A stretch of DNA of 64,000 nucleotides, from the NCBI RefSeq assembly GCF_024707545.1, contig NZ_CP062229.1, positions 2,213,501 through 2,277,500 of the forward strand, in the 5' to 3' direction. The notes below the pieces were generated by a model. The model did no database searches. It saw nothing but the letters and a program-made list of their open reading frames with translations, and was not told where the DNA came from. Positions 51,239-60,259 of the stretch are shown here, piece after piece (position 1 is the stretch's first letter; every line of letters begins with the position of its first letter). The stretch comes from Mesorhizobium onobrychidis (GTDB lineage: Bacteria > Pseudomonadota > Alphaproteobacteria > Rhizobiales > Rhizobiaceae). The translations under genes were made by a program, and so were the position numbers.

Positions 51239-52288
51239 ATGTCGAAGAAAACAACCGACGACGCTTACGAAGTTCAAGTGCAACTTGAGCGGCGGGCCGG
51301 ACGGGAGGGCCGCGGGCGCGATGCCGAATGGCCGTCAGAGATTCCCAGCCGCGGCTGGAAGGACGTGCTGTGGCGGCTCTTTGCTGAGGTAACCGAGGAC
51401 CGTGTTATGCTGATTGCGGCCGGGGCCGCATTCTATCTGCTCCTTGCCCTCTTTCCAGCGCTTGCCGCGTTCGTGTCCATCTACGGTTTCGTCGCCGATC
51501 CTCAGACCATCGCTGAGCACATTGCGTTCCTTGGCGGCGTACTGCCTTCGGGCGGTCTGGATATTATCAGATCTCAGCTTGCGTCCTTGGCCGCTCAGAA
51601 GACTGGCGCGCTTAGCTTCGGCTTCATCTTCGGCCTTGCCGTCGCACTGTGGAGCGCCAGTAACGGCATCAAGACGCTATTCGAAGCCATGAACATCGCC
51701 TACGAGGAGAGTGAAAAGCGCGGCTTTATCTATCTGAATCTCCTGGCCTTGGGCTTCACACTTGGCGCCATCCTCATCGGTATTGGGTTTATCGTCTCGG
51801 TGGGGATCGTGCCGGCCATGCTTGCGCTGCTGAACCTCGGCAGCTGGACCGAAGCCCTTGTGCGGATCTTTCGGTGGCCGATGATGCTGATCATGGTCGG
51901 CCTCGGGATTATGCTGATCTATCGCTACGGCCCCAGCCGCGAAAGGGCAAAGTGGCAATGGGCGACATGGGGCGCCTTCCTCGCGGCTGTGGTCTGGATC
52001 GCAGTCTCGATAGGATTCTCCTATTATTTTGAAAACTTCGCCGACTACAACGCGACGTATGGAGCCCTGGGGGCAGTCATCGGCTTGATGATGTGGACCT
52101 GGATCTCCGTGATTGTCCTGATTGTGGGTGCGGAGCTGAATGCCGAGATGGAGCATCAGACTGCCAAGGACACCACCACAGGTGCGCAGCAGCCGATGGG
52201 TGCGCGAGGTGCCACGGTCGCCGACACGCTGGGCGGATCGGCCGATGCCGCCGACCAGCAGTCGCGTTCGGGCGAGCACAACACTTAG
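51239..52288 (+). CDS. YihY/virulence factor BrkB family membrane protein
   Basis: 349 aa, six membrane spans. Hallmarks: DRVMLIAAGAAFYLLLALFP, LSFGFIFGLAVALWSASNGI, KTLFEAMNIAYEE and YNATYGALGAVIGLMMWTWI. Polytopic inner-membrane protein of unknown activity. Start 51239 lacks a clear ribosome-binding site. Confidence 0.92.
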   Translation: MSKKTTDDAYEVQVQLERRAGREGRGRDAEWPSEIPSRGWKDVLWRLFAEVTEDRVMLIAAGAAFYLLLALFPALAAFVSIYGFVADPQTIAEHIAFLGGVLPSGGLDIIRSQLASLAAQKTGALSFGFIFGLAVALWSASNGIKTLFEAMNIAYEESEKRGFIYLNLLALGFTLGAILIGIGFIVSVGIVPAMLALLNLGSWTEALVRIFRWPMMLIMVGLGIMLIYRYGPSRERAKWQWATWGAFLAAVVWIAVSIGFSYYFENFADYNATYGALGAVIGLMMWTWISVIVLIVGAELNAEMEHQTAKDTTTGAQQPMGARGATVADTLGGSADAADQQSRSGEHNT

Positions 52289-52439
52289 CGCGCAGATCAC
52301 TTGGAATCTCCGCGCAACTTCGCTTGGCGCAATCACTGACATCAGCATTGGCGACGAGTTTGCAAGGACGGCTCATCATGGGCTATGGCAAGTCAGATCG
52401 CGAGCGTATGAATACCTTCAGGCGCAGTCCCCATCCTGC

Positions 52440-52690
52440 TCAGACCCCGCGGATGGCAAGCGCGACATCGGCGGAGAACGGCGGCACATCAAGCTTCAGC
52501 CAGCCGTCCGAATTCGCTTGCCATTCCGCTGTTTGCCTGCCGGCGTTGGTACCCCAGGCGATGACGCGATAGGTGCCGCGAGCCAACCCGGGCAGCTCCA
52601 AGGCAGCCGGAACCGGCACAGCGCCGGCACGAAGCATACCGTTTCGCCCGATCGTGTCGCGGCGAACCAGCCAGACCACTGCCTGGGAAT
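52440..52690 (-). pseudogene. C-terminal beta-domain of a glycoside hydrolase, fragment
   Basis: WLVRRDTIGRNGMLRAGAVP, LELPGLARGTYRVIAWGTNA then DGWLKLDVPPFSADVALAIR. Reads like the last beta-sandwich of a cellulase- or galactosidase-type protein. No N-terminal part; the family call is tentative. Confidence 0.4.
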
Positions 52691-52750
52691 CGTCGCCGCA
52701 GGCGACAGTAAGTTAGCGGGTCGCCCGCCCAACCAGAAATATTTCAGCCG

Positions 52751-52910
52751 AAGGGGAACCTCACGGTCGCAGGCAAGTTCGGTACGCAATGTGGGGGAGA
52801 TTGCGCCATCTCATCGGATGTATCGTTGTCGTGCTTGCGATATTCTCCTCCCTCGGATTCCATTAGGAGAGACCATGCAGCGCGACGACGATCAACGAGG
52901 CTCGGCTTGA
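52751..52910 (+). repeat. Partial duplicate of the 48.7-48.9 kb promoter, microprotein and gene start
   Basis: Keeps GGAAC-N16-AGTTCG (52755-52781), the GGGGGAGATTGC site, most of the microprotein (CIVVVLAIFSSLGFH) but with about 16 bp spanning the start codon deleted, then MQRDDDQRGSA and a premature stop at 52910. Opposite strand to the parent. Confidence 0.8.
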
Positions 52911-53127
52911 GAGCGCCAGTCTGTCATCCTGAGGTCGACCTCTGCTCACCGACAATACCTGGACTCGGCTCCGCTCACGCTCGCTTGGTCAACATTCGAC
53001 GCTTGCACCCGTACCACTCAGGCGACGTGATGGCGGCCCGAATGAAATTGTGGTGGAGGTCGAAACTAGCAATGGCCGATCGCCTAGCGGGAGCGCTGGC
53101 GCGAGCCTTGGCCGACGGGTTGCACTT

Positions 53128-54276
53128 ATGAGCAACGAGCCGGCGCGTCTGCCAGGCGAATATCCGTCCGAGTTTGCCAGTTTCTTCATGGCTGGCTTCG
53201 AATGTTCCTCGCATCGGCGCGGCGACGGAGTGCGCCTCGATTTGAATCGCGCAACCGCACACGACAAACATGCTCTCGGCGACTATCGCAGCTGTGCTGC
53301 CCTTGGGCTTCGCACGATCCGCGACGGCTTGCGCTGGCACCTGATTGAAACAGCGCCAGGAGTCTTCGACTGGTCGGGTTGGATCTCAATGATCGAAGCA
53401 GCCCACGCGGCGGGGGTGCAGGTCGTCTGGGATATCTTCCACTATGGCTCACCAGATCACGTAGACCAAGGCGCCCCAGACTTTACAGAAGCCTATGTCC
53501 GCTTCGCCGCTGAAGCTGTCCGGGTCCACCGCTCCGTCACGGGAGTAGCTCCCTTGGTGTGCCCGATCAATGAGATCTCATTTTTCGCATGGGCGATAGA
53601 GGTCGGCTATTTCCCACGCGTGGGGCCGAAGAAGCGGGGATGGTTCAAGCGACAGCTTGTGAGGGCAGCGGTTGCCGGCGTCAAGGCGATGCGCGATGCC
53701 GAACCTGATTGCCGGTTCATATGGGCTGAACCGCTAATTCATGTTGCGCCCCGTGACCATAGTCGTGCCGAGCAGCGGCGCGCGGAAAATGTTCGTCAGG
53801 GCCAGTTTGAAGCCTATGACATGCTGACGGGCCGTGCCGAGCCTGAGTTGGGCGGCAGCAAGGACTGTGTCGACGTCATCGGACTTAACTTTTATCCGCA
53901 CAACCAATGGTACTTTCAGGGGCCAACGATACCGATGGGCCACCACGAATATCGGGCGCTTTCCGAAATGTTGGTCGAAGTCGCAGAGCGCTACAGAAAG
54001 CCCATGTTCATCGCCGAGACAGGCGCTGAAGGATCAGGCCGGCCGGCATGGCTCCATTATGTTTGCGATGAGGTCCGTGACGCAATGAGCCGTGGTGCCC
54101 CGGTTCAGGGTATATGTCTGTACCCGGTGACCGCGTATCCCGGCTGGGACAATTTGCGCCACGCGGAAGTCGGCTTGTTCTCTACGATTCATGCCGACGG
54201 TTCGCGCAGTCTTCGCCAGCCGGTTGCCGATGAATTGGATCGCCAGCGCAGATTGTTCGCGGCAGGTGTTTCGTAG
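53128..54276 (+). CDS. Beta-glucosidase-type glycosidase (GH1/GH5-like), 382 aa
   Basis: TIM-barrel glycosidase. GLRTIRDGLRWHLIETAPGV, YGSPDHVDQGAPDF, PLVCPINEISFFAWAIEVGY (acid/base Glu in NE) and KPMFIAETGAEGSG (nucleophile Glu in ET) follow the GH-A clan order. No signal peptide, so cytoplasmic. Heads a surface-glycan gene group with the mutase and glycosyltransferase. Confidence 0.8.
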   Translation: MSNEPARLPGEYPSEFASFFMAGFECSSHRRGDGVRLDLNRATAHDKHALGDYRSCAALGLRTIRDGLRWHLIETAPGVFDWSGWISMIEAAHAAGVQVVWDIFHYGSPDHVDQGAPDFTEAYVRFAAEAVRVHRSVTGVAPLVCPINEISFFAWAIEVGYFPRVGPKKRGWFKRQLVRAAVAGVKAMRDAEPDCRFIWAEPLIHVAPRDHSRAEQRRAENVRQGQFEAYDMLTGRAEPELGGSKDCVDVIGLNFYPHNQWYFQGPTIPMGHHEYRALSEMLVEVAERYRKPMFIAETGAEGSGRPAWLHYVCDEVRDAMSRGAPVQGICLYPVTAYPGWDNLRHAEVGLFSTIHADGSRSLRQPVADELDRQRRLFAAGVS

Positions 54277-54299
54277 CGGTCGAAGAAGGAGCGGGCCAC

Positions 54300-55466
54300 T
54301 TAGGTGGGGAACTGCTCCGAATGTTGGCCGAGCATCGTCCGCTGCGTAAGCATCTGCACGGTGCCGGTTGCCGGCAGGCTCTGTTGAATGCGCGCGAACG
54401 TCGCCAAAGCTTGACCGACGACCTGATCCATATTGTAGTAGCGGTACGTGGCTAGGCGCCCGACGAACCACACGTCGGAGCACGCCGCTGCCAGTGCTTC
54501 ATAGCGTTTGTACAGCGCCTCGTTTTCCGCCCGCGGCACCGGGTAATAGGGATCGCCGATATCGGTTGGAAATTCGTAAGTCAGGCTGGTCTTCGGGCTC
54601 TGCTGACCGGTCAGATGCTTGTACTCGGTAATGCGGGTATAGTTTTCCGTCTGCGGATAGTTGACAACGGCGACCGGCTGAAACTGCTCGCAATCAAGCG
54701 TCGCGTGTTCGAACCGCAGTGACCGATAAGGCAGACGACCAAGGCTCCAGTCGAAATATTCATCAATCGGCCCGGTGTAGATCATCCGCTGAAAGGGGAT
54801 CTTGTCGCGAATTTCGCGATAATCGGTCTGCAGCATGATCTTGATCCTTGGGTTGTCCAGCATGCGCTGGAACATGCGTGTATACCCGCCAGCCGGCATA
54901 TTCTGGAAAGTGTCGCCAAAGTAGCGATCATCGCGGTTGGTTCGGGTAGGGACCCGCGCAGTCACGGACTTGCTTAGTTGGGCCGGATCGACGCCCCACT
55001 GCTTCCTTGTATAGCCGCGAAAGAATTTTTCGTAGAGTTCTCTGCCAACGGTGCTCACAACCACGTCTTCGGCGGTTCGGACTTCCTCGACCGTTTCTCG
55101 CCGGGATGCGAAGAACTCCTCCAACTGCTCGGGCGTCAATTCAAGATCGTACAGGCGATTGATCGTGTCGAGGTTGATCGGTATCGGCAGCAGTTTTCCG
55201 TCGACCGAAGACAGTACGCGATGTTCGTAAGGCCTCCATTCGGTGAATTGCGAGAGATAGTCGATGATCGATCGGGCGTTGGTGTGGAATATATGCGGCC
55301 CATAGCGGTGGACCAGAATTCCCGCTTCGTCGTAACAGTCATAAGCGTTGCCGCCGATGTGATTTCGCCGGTCGATGAGCAGGACGCTTTCATGCCGTTG
55401 CGATGCGATGCGTTCGGCGAGCACGCTGCCAGCGAAGCCGGCGCCGACAATCAACCAATCGAACAT
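54300..55466 (-). CDS. glf: UDP-galactopyranose mutase
   Basis: Flavoenzyme that contracts UDP-galactopyranose to UDP-galactofuranose for surface polysaccharides, 388 aa. FAD site MFDWLIVGAGFAGSVLAERI and RRNHIGGNAYD; GPHIFHTNA; FFRGYTRKQWG; substrate arginine region YTGPIDEYFDW and VGRLATYRYYNMDQ. Start 55466 lies 3 bp after the glycosyltransferase stop. Confidence 0.95.
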   Translation of the reverse strand: MFDWLIVGAGFAGSVLAERIASQRHESVLLIDRRNHIGGNAYDCYDEAGILVHRYGPHIFHTNARSIIDYLSQFTEWRPYEHRVLSSVDGKLLPIPINLDTINRLYDLELTPEQLEEFFASRRETVEEVRTAEDVVVSTVGRELYEKFFRGYTRKQWGVDPAQLSKSVTARVPTRTNRDDRYFGDTFQNMPAGGYTRMFQRMLDNPRIKIMLQTDYREIRDKIPFQRMIYTGPIDEYFDWSLGRLPYRSLRFEHATLDCEQFQPVAVVNYPQTENYTRITEYKHLTGQQSPKTSLTYEFPTDIGDPYYPVPRAENEALYKRYEALAAACSDVWFVGRLATYRYYNMDQVVGQALATFARIQQSLPATGTVQMLTQRTMLGQHSEQFPT

Positions 55467-55468
55467 GG

Positions 55469-56641
55469 TCAGGCTCCCCGGCGCAAAGGCACAATGCTTT
55501 TCATTGCATAGGCGCGCTGAATATGGGCAGCCATTGCTTCCCACGTTCGTTCCCAGGACATGTTAGCGAGGTAGGCATCGACTTCCTTCAGCAGGAAATT
55601 CCGGGGACGTGACAGAACGGACCGAAGCTTGGTTTCGATATCTTCGGCGTCGACGATGTCGACCAGGCCTTCAGCACCATAGGTGCGCACGACGTCCACA
55701 ATCGCCGTGGAGACCACCGGCAGCCCGGCGGCCAGGAACTCAGGAGTTTTGGTCGGGCTGATATAGCGTGTCGCCTCATTGAGCGCGAAGGGCATCCAGC
55801 CGGCGCTCCAATGCCCGAGATAGCGAGGCAGGTCGGCGTAGGACTTGGCACCCAGCCAATGCAAGTTACTTGCGCGCGGCAGGCTTAGCGGGTCGATCTT
55901 GACCACCGGGCCGAGCATGACGAAATGCACTTCGGGCATTGCCGCAGCCGCCTGTGCGATCATTTCAACGTCGAGCCGTTCGTCGATCACGCCGAAGAAG
56001 CCCACTCTCGGTTGAGGTATGTCTGCCTGGTCTACAGGGTCATCGCCGGGCTCTCTTGCCTTGTGGAAATGCGCAACGTCGATGCTGCTGGGGAAGGGAA
56101 AAATCGACCTATGGAGGCTTCGTTTGGCCTCGTACAGACTCTGCCCGCCCGTGAACACGACATCAGCGCGCTGGAACAGCGCTTTTTCCATCTGCGTCAA
56201 CTCTGCCGGTGCGTTCTTGAAGGCGGAGAGTTCATCCATGCAGTCGTAGACGCATACATCGCAGACTAGATGGTCACTGAAACGCAGCGCCATGGGCGTG
56301 TAGTACCATATGGTCAGCCGGTCATGCGGAGTTGAGTTGACGATCTGGTCGACGAACCTGCGCTGGATGGCGTCTGCCTTTGTTGCGGAAATGCCGACCG
56401 GAAGAACCGGGGTTACGATTGTGATCATTGCAGACGGATCGTTCACCCGCATCGAAGGATAGCGTGTTTCCTCGTAGACCGGCTCCTCAAAGTAAATTAG
56501 CTGCTGCTGTTTTGAGGCGTGCGTCAGAATATGCTGCGGGCGTTGGTGTACGAAATCCCACCTGAGGTGAGAAAAGCAAAGTAAAATAGACGATTTTAGG
56601 GGGATATTTGGTTGATTTTTTTTGCCGCCCGCTATTTTCAT
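55469..56641 (-). CDS. Glycosyltransferase, GT-B fold (family 1/4-like), 390 aa
   Basis: ILLCFSHLRWDFVHQRPQHI start, VYDCMDELSAFKNAP, FTGGQSLYEAKR, PRVGFFGVIDERLDVEMIAQ and a C-terminal YISPTKTPEFLAAGLPVVST nucleotide-sugar site. Same operon as glf, so it may add galactofuranose. AAAGGGA upstream is the ribosome-binding site. Confidence 0.9.
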   Translation of the reverse strand: MKIAGGKKNQPNIPLKSSILLCFSHLRWDFVHQRPQHILTHASKQQQLIYFEEPVYEETRYPSMRVNDPSAMITIVTPVLPVGISATKADAIQRRFVDQIVNSTPHDRLTIWYYTPMALRFSDHLVCDVCVYDCMDELSAFKNAPAELTQMEKALFQRADVVFTGGQSLYEAKRSLHRSIFPFPSSIDVAHFHKAREPGDDPVDQADIPQPRVGFFGVIDERLDVEMIAQAAAAMPEVHFVMLGPVVKIDPLSLPRASNLHWLGAKSYADLPRYLGHWSAGWMPFALNEATRYISPTKTPEFLAAGLPVVSTAIVDVVRTYGAEGLVDIVDAEDIETKLRSVLSRPRNFLLKEVDAYLANMSWERTWEAMAAHIQRAYAMKSIVPLRRGA

Positions 56642-56883
56642 GTAAGAATCCCTTTAGTTATAGTTTACAATTCTCAGATTAACATATGTTAACCGAAGCT
56701 CGCTCCTGCTGAAGCCTTCATCCGTACATCTAACTTTCATTTGAGTAAGTTGTTCCACGGATTTTAATTGGCTGGAGCCGCCGAGCCGGCCACTAGCGCA
56801 CTTGTTCGAAGAGAAGCGGCGCTGCTACCAACACCCGACGGACAGCGCCTCGGCCAAGGCGGGGGCCCTTGCAGCTTCAGATT

Positions 56884-56956
56884 GTTTGGACTGGGGACAT
56901 CGCGAACAGGTGTGCGAGGACATCGCGCACCTGTTCGCGATGTCCCCAGTCCAAAC
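56884..56956. repeat. 34-bp near-perfect inverted repeat in a gene-free gap
   Basis: Left arm 56884-56917 (starts GTTTGGACTGGGGACATCGC), right arm 56923-56956, one mismatch, 5-nt spacer. Lies in the 494-bp gene-free gap 56642-57135 between divergent genes. Looks like two IS-type ends brought together, or a MITE; the gap otherwise holds only a TGTGGC/GCCACA mini-hairpin near 56973. Confidence 0.85.
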
Positions 56957-57135
56957 ACAGATCTCGCCAAATGTGGCGCATTGCCACAGAACGGCTGAAA
57001 TCCGCTCAGTCGTTCAACAACCATTCATGAGCGCAGGTATAAAAGTTAATGAGCTGCGCATGATTCGTTTTGGTCGCCACAAATGGCCCAACGCATGGGC
57101 CGATGAAGGCAGCCACCGTGAGAGAGCCGCAAGGA

Positions 57136-58059
57136 ATGAAGTTTAACTTTGAAACCAACGTCTTTCCGTTGTTTCACCCGCAGTCCGTGGATGATCTGAA
57201 GGATCCTTGTCCGGTGTTCGACGGCACGCTTTGGCACGTCTTCGGTTCCAGCGGCACTGTCACGACCGAGAGCTGGAAAATACTACATGCCACGGCTCCG
57301 GACCTTTATGGGCCGTGGACTGAGCATGAGGCGCTCGACTTGGCGGTAACCGGATCGGGCATAGCGGCGCCCGGCGTCATCCATGAATGCGGCGTTTTCC
57401 ACATGTTCATCCAGACCGAATTCATGAAGTCCGGCGGACGTTGCGAGCATGCGGTGTCCAATGATGGCTTTCATTGGGTGGTGCTGAATCCGGCGATATT
57501 GTCCCTGCCGGACACCGATGAGGACGGGATCTACGATCCCCATCCGGCGATCATCGGCGGCAAGCGCTACATCGTCTATTCAGGCATGCCTAAATTCACC
57601 AGGGTGCCGCAGCCTGACGTCTATCTGGCGCGCAGCCAATCCGATTCCTGGTTCGGGCCGTGGAAACGTCTCGGTAAGATATTGGACCATCTCGACGTTC
57701 CCCATCACAACGCGCGCGAGCATCCGGACTACGAATGGGGGATCGAGGGCGCCCAACTGGTCGAATTACCTGACGGTCGCGTGCTTCTCAACGCCACCTG
57801 CTTCCTTCCCGACGGTCCGCGCGGAAGTCGTCAGCGCGTATTCTTCGCCATCGCCGACGAGGTCCAGGGTCCCTACGTGTCGGTCGGCCCCGTGCTTGAT
57901 CCTGGTGAGCCTGGGGAGAACGGCCATTCGACAGTGATGATCGACGGCGGGAAACTGACCTTGTTTTACCAGAGCAGACGTGAGGCAACGAACCATCGCT
58001 GGCGTTTCGGACTGGCTAGGTGCGACCTGGATCAGCAAGTCCTTTCACGAGTCGCCTAA
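57136..58059 (+). CDS. Five-bladed beta-propeller glycosidase-type protein (307 aa)
   Basis: Propeller signatures: DPCPVFDGTLWHVFGSSGTV, APGVIHECGVFHMFIQTEFM, YDPHPAIIGGKRYIVYSGMP, EWGIEGAQLVELPDGRVLLN and NGHSTVMIDGGKLTLFYQS. Fits GH43/GH130-type folds. Start at 57136 or 57103; neither has a good ribosome-binding site. Probably trims the local surface glycan. Confidence 0.75.
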   Translation: MKFNFETNVFPLFHPQSVDDLKDPCPVFDGTLWHVFGSSGTVTTESWKILHATAPDLYGPWTEHEALDLAVTGSGIAAPGVIHECGVFHMFIQTEFMKSGGRCEHAVSNDGFHWVVLNPAILSLPDTDEDGIYDPHPAIIGGKRYIVYSGMPKFTRVPQPDVYLARSQSDSWFGPWKRLGKILDHLDVPHHNAREHPDYEWGIEGAQLVELPDGRVLLNATCFLPDGPRGSRQRVFFAIADEVQGPYVSVGPVLDPGEPGENGHSTVMIDGGKLTLFYQSRREATNHRWRFGLARCDLDQQVLSRVA

Positions 58060-58521
58060 CAGGGACGACCAGCCCACTTCAGATAATCATCTTTGTAATC
58101 GGGTTGCTGCCGCGTCCTCAATCAATCCCGATCGGTGAGGCCAGGCGGCGTCACGATTGGCGGGAGACATCGTTCTCGCAGAGAATTCTTTTAGGTGGAA
58201 GGGCTGGTCTCGCCGCCGGCGACTTTGGCGAGCAGCATCCCCAAGGTCAGGCGCGCTCGTTCATGGCTGCGCCGACAAAAATATTCTCAAGAATCTCGAT
58301 AGATAGAGACGCCAAGTATCAGAGCATCACGCGATCCCTCGATAGCGAAATGGCTGGCGGAGCGGGAAGTGAATTGAACCAGGGGTTGACCCACGAAGTC
58401 AGAGTGACGTGCAGCGAGACGTCTCAAAGGAACCTTTCCGGCGTTGCGAGCTTGTTGAGCATGCGTTTCACAACCCCGTGAACGACAACAAAAAAACGCT
58501 GGAACCAAAAGGAAATCCGCC
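58060..58521. other. 462-bp gap with a candidate stress promoter
   Basis: No supported gene. At 58429-58455 is GGAACCTTTC-N12-CTTGT, 67 bp before the ferritin-like gene, matching the element before the YidB-like gene at 46.35 kb. Confidence 0.45.
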
Positions 58522-59019
58522 ATGGCGAAAGAAAAGACATTGGATGATCTCTTCCTCGATACGCTCAAAGATATCTATTACGCGGAAAAGAAGATCCTGA
58601 AGGCGCTTCCCAAGATGGCGCGCGCCGCCTCATCGGCCGATCTGAAGGCAGCCTTCGAGAAGCACAAGGACGAAACCGACGGTCATGTCGAGCGCCTGCA
58701 GCAGGTTTTCGAGCTCCTTGGCAAGCGGGCACAGGGCAAGACGTGTCCCGCGATCGACGGCATCATCGAGGAGGGCGAGGAGATTATGGAGGAGTTCAAG
58801 GGAACTCCCGCACTGGACGCCGGTCTGATCTCCGCTGCCCAGGCTGTCGAGCACTACGAGATCACCCGCTATGGCACGCTGAAGCGCTGGGCCGAGGTTT
58901 TGGGCATGAGCGACGCCGCCAAGCTGATCGAACAGACGCTCGGCGAAGAGTCTATGACAGACGAGGCGCTCACCGGATTGGCGGACGCCTCGGCCAACGA
59001 AATGGCCAAGGCCGCCTGA
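58522..59019 (+). CDS. YciE/YciF ferritin-like protein (DUF892), 165 aa
   Basis: Four-helix bundle with diiron-type residues: LFLDTLKDIYYAEKKIL, FEKHKDETDGHVERLQQVFE, AAQAVEHYEITRYGTLKRWA and LEQTL-type IEQTLGEES. Family is stress-induced in enterobacteria and rhizobia. Ends 9 bp before a perfect terminator hairpin. Confidence 0.93.
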   Translation: MAKEKTLDDLFLDTLKDIYYAEKKILKALPKMARAASSADLKAAFEKHKDETDGHVERLQQVFELLGKRAQGKTCPAIDGIIEEGEEIMEEFKGTPALDAGLISAAQAVEHYEITRYGTLKRWAEVLGMSDAAKLIEQTLGEESMTDEALTGLADASANEMAKAA

Positions 59020-59028
59020 TCACACACC

Positions 59029-59060
59029 AGCCACCCCAACTGTGTTGGGGTGGCTGTTTT
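59029..59060 (+). terminator. Intrinsic terminator of the ferritin-like gene
   Basis: AGCCACCCCAAC/GTTGGGGTGGCT perfect 12-bp stem, loop TGT, followed by GTTTT. Confidence 0.85.
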
Positions 59061-59095
59061 ACTTCCAACATCCGTTCTTTCGATAGGAGACAATC

Positions 59096-59173
59096 ATGGG
59101 TCGAGGCATTCTACTCTGGCTGCTCGGAGTTCCTATTCCGATCATCATCCTTCTCGCGCTGTTCATGCGGTAG
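59096..59173 (+). CDS. 25-residue membrane microprotein
   Basis: TAGGAG precedes MGRGILLWLLGVPIPIIILL then ALFMR. One hydrophobic span with a GVPIP kink. Known widespread alphaproteobacterial microprotein type from memory. Its stop overlaps the ribosome-binding site of the next gene. Confidence 0.8.
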   Translation: MGRGILLWLLGVPIPIIILLALFMR

Positions 59174-59182
59174 GAGGAATTC

Positions 59183-60109
59183 ATGGCATCAACCATCCTG
59201 GGGACGGACGTCGCCGCGCCGGTCGAGTCCTCGTCATCCGCAGTCAACTGGGGACCGATCATCGCCGGCGCCTTCGCTGCCTCGAGCCTGACGTTCATCC
59301 TGATGCTTCTCGGGTCCGGCCTCGGGCTCACGATGGTGTCTGCATGGTCCAACGAGAGCGCCAGCGTGACGACCTTTGCCGTGTCCACCGCGATCTGGCT
59401 GGTCATCGTTCAATGGCTGTCATCGGGTCTGGGCGGCTATCTGACCGGGCGCCTTCGCACCAAATGGGTCGGCATTCACAGCGATGAGACCTTCTTCCGG
59501 GATACCGCACACGGCTTTATGGCTTGGGCACTCGCCACGCTGCTGGTTGTGTTCGTGCTCGGCTCGACCCTGTCCGCGGCAATCGGCACCGGCGCTCAGG
59601 CGGCCTCGACAGTGGCCTCGGGAGTAGCAATGGGTGCCTCGGCAGGCGCGACCGCAAACGCCGCGAGCGACGGAGGCAGCGACGCGACGTCGTATTTCGT
59701 CGATGCGCTGTTCCGCCCGACCGATCCTTCCAGGCTGGCGGCGCCGGGCGCGGAGGGCGATGCGACAGCAGCCGCACAAGCTTCCCGCATCCTCATTACG
59801 AGTGCGGCGGCCGGCGAAGTCTCGGCCGACGACAAGACTTATCTAGGCCAACTCGTGGCCGCTCGCACTGGCCTGTCGCAAGCGGATGCTACTGCCCGGG
59901 TTGATGCGGTGCTTGCTCAGGTCGAGGCGGCCAAAGTCCAAGCACAGGAAGCAGCCGACACAGCTAGAAAAGCCGGCGCCACCTTCGCGCTGGTTGGCGC
60001 GCTTTCTCTCATCATCGGTGCGTTCATCGCCAGCGCAGCGGCTGCGTTAGGCGGCAAGCAGCGTGACGACGAAGAAGACGCGCTCTATCTCACAGCTAGT
60101 CGAGGCTGA
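59183..60109 (+). CDS. Membrane protein of unknown function (308 aa)
   Basis: TAGGAGG precedes MASTILGTDVAAPVESSSSA. Three or four membrane spans (GPIIAGAFAASSLTFILMLL, VSTAIWLVIVQWLSSGLGGY, MAWALATLLVVFVLGSTLSA, FALVGALSLIIGAFIASAAA) and an Ala-rich helical loop with LGQLVAARTGLSQADATARV. Widespread in Rhizobiales; function unknown. Coupled to the microprotein. Confidence 0.85.
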   Translation: MASTILGTDVAAPVESSSSAVNWGPIIAGAFAASSLTFILMLLGSGLGLTMVSAWSNESASVTTFAVSTAIWLVIVQWLSSGLGGYLTGRLRTKWVGIHSDETFFRDTAHGFMAWALATLLVVFVLGSTLSAAIGTGAQAASTVASGVAMGASAGATANAASDGGSDATSYFVDALFRPTDPSRLAAPGAEGDATAAAQASRILITSAAAGEVSADDKTYLGQLVAARTGLSQADATARVDAVLAQVEAAKVQAQEAADTARKAGATFALVGALSLIIGAFIASAAAALGGKQRDDEEDALYLTASRG

Positions 60110-60120
60110 AGACCTCTACT

Positions 60121-60147
60121 CCCGGCCGACCCAGAGGGTCGGCCGGG
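60121..60147 (+). terminator. Perfect 12-bp hairpin
   Basis: CCCGGCCGACCC/GGGTCGGCCGGG with loop AGA, 11 bp after the membrane-protein stop. No T-run, but very stable. Confidence 0.65.
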
Positions 60148-60259
60148 ACTCCATCTCCCGCCGCTCTCCCTTGCTATTGTGCAGTGCAGCAACGATATTG
60201 CTGCACGCGCGTTGCACAGATTGCCGTCCATTCCGGGCGTCAGAACAGGGACGGCTCCA

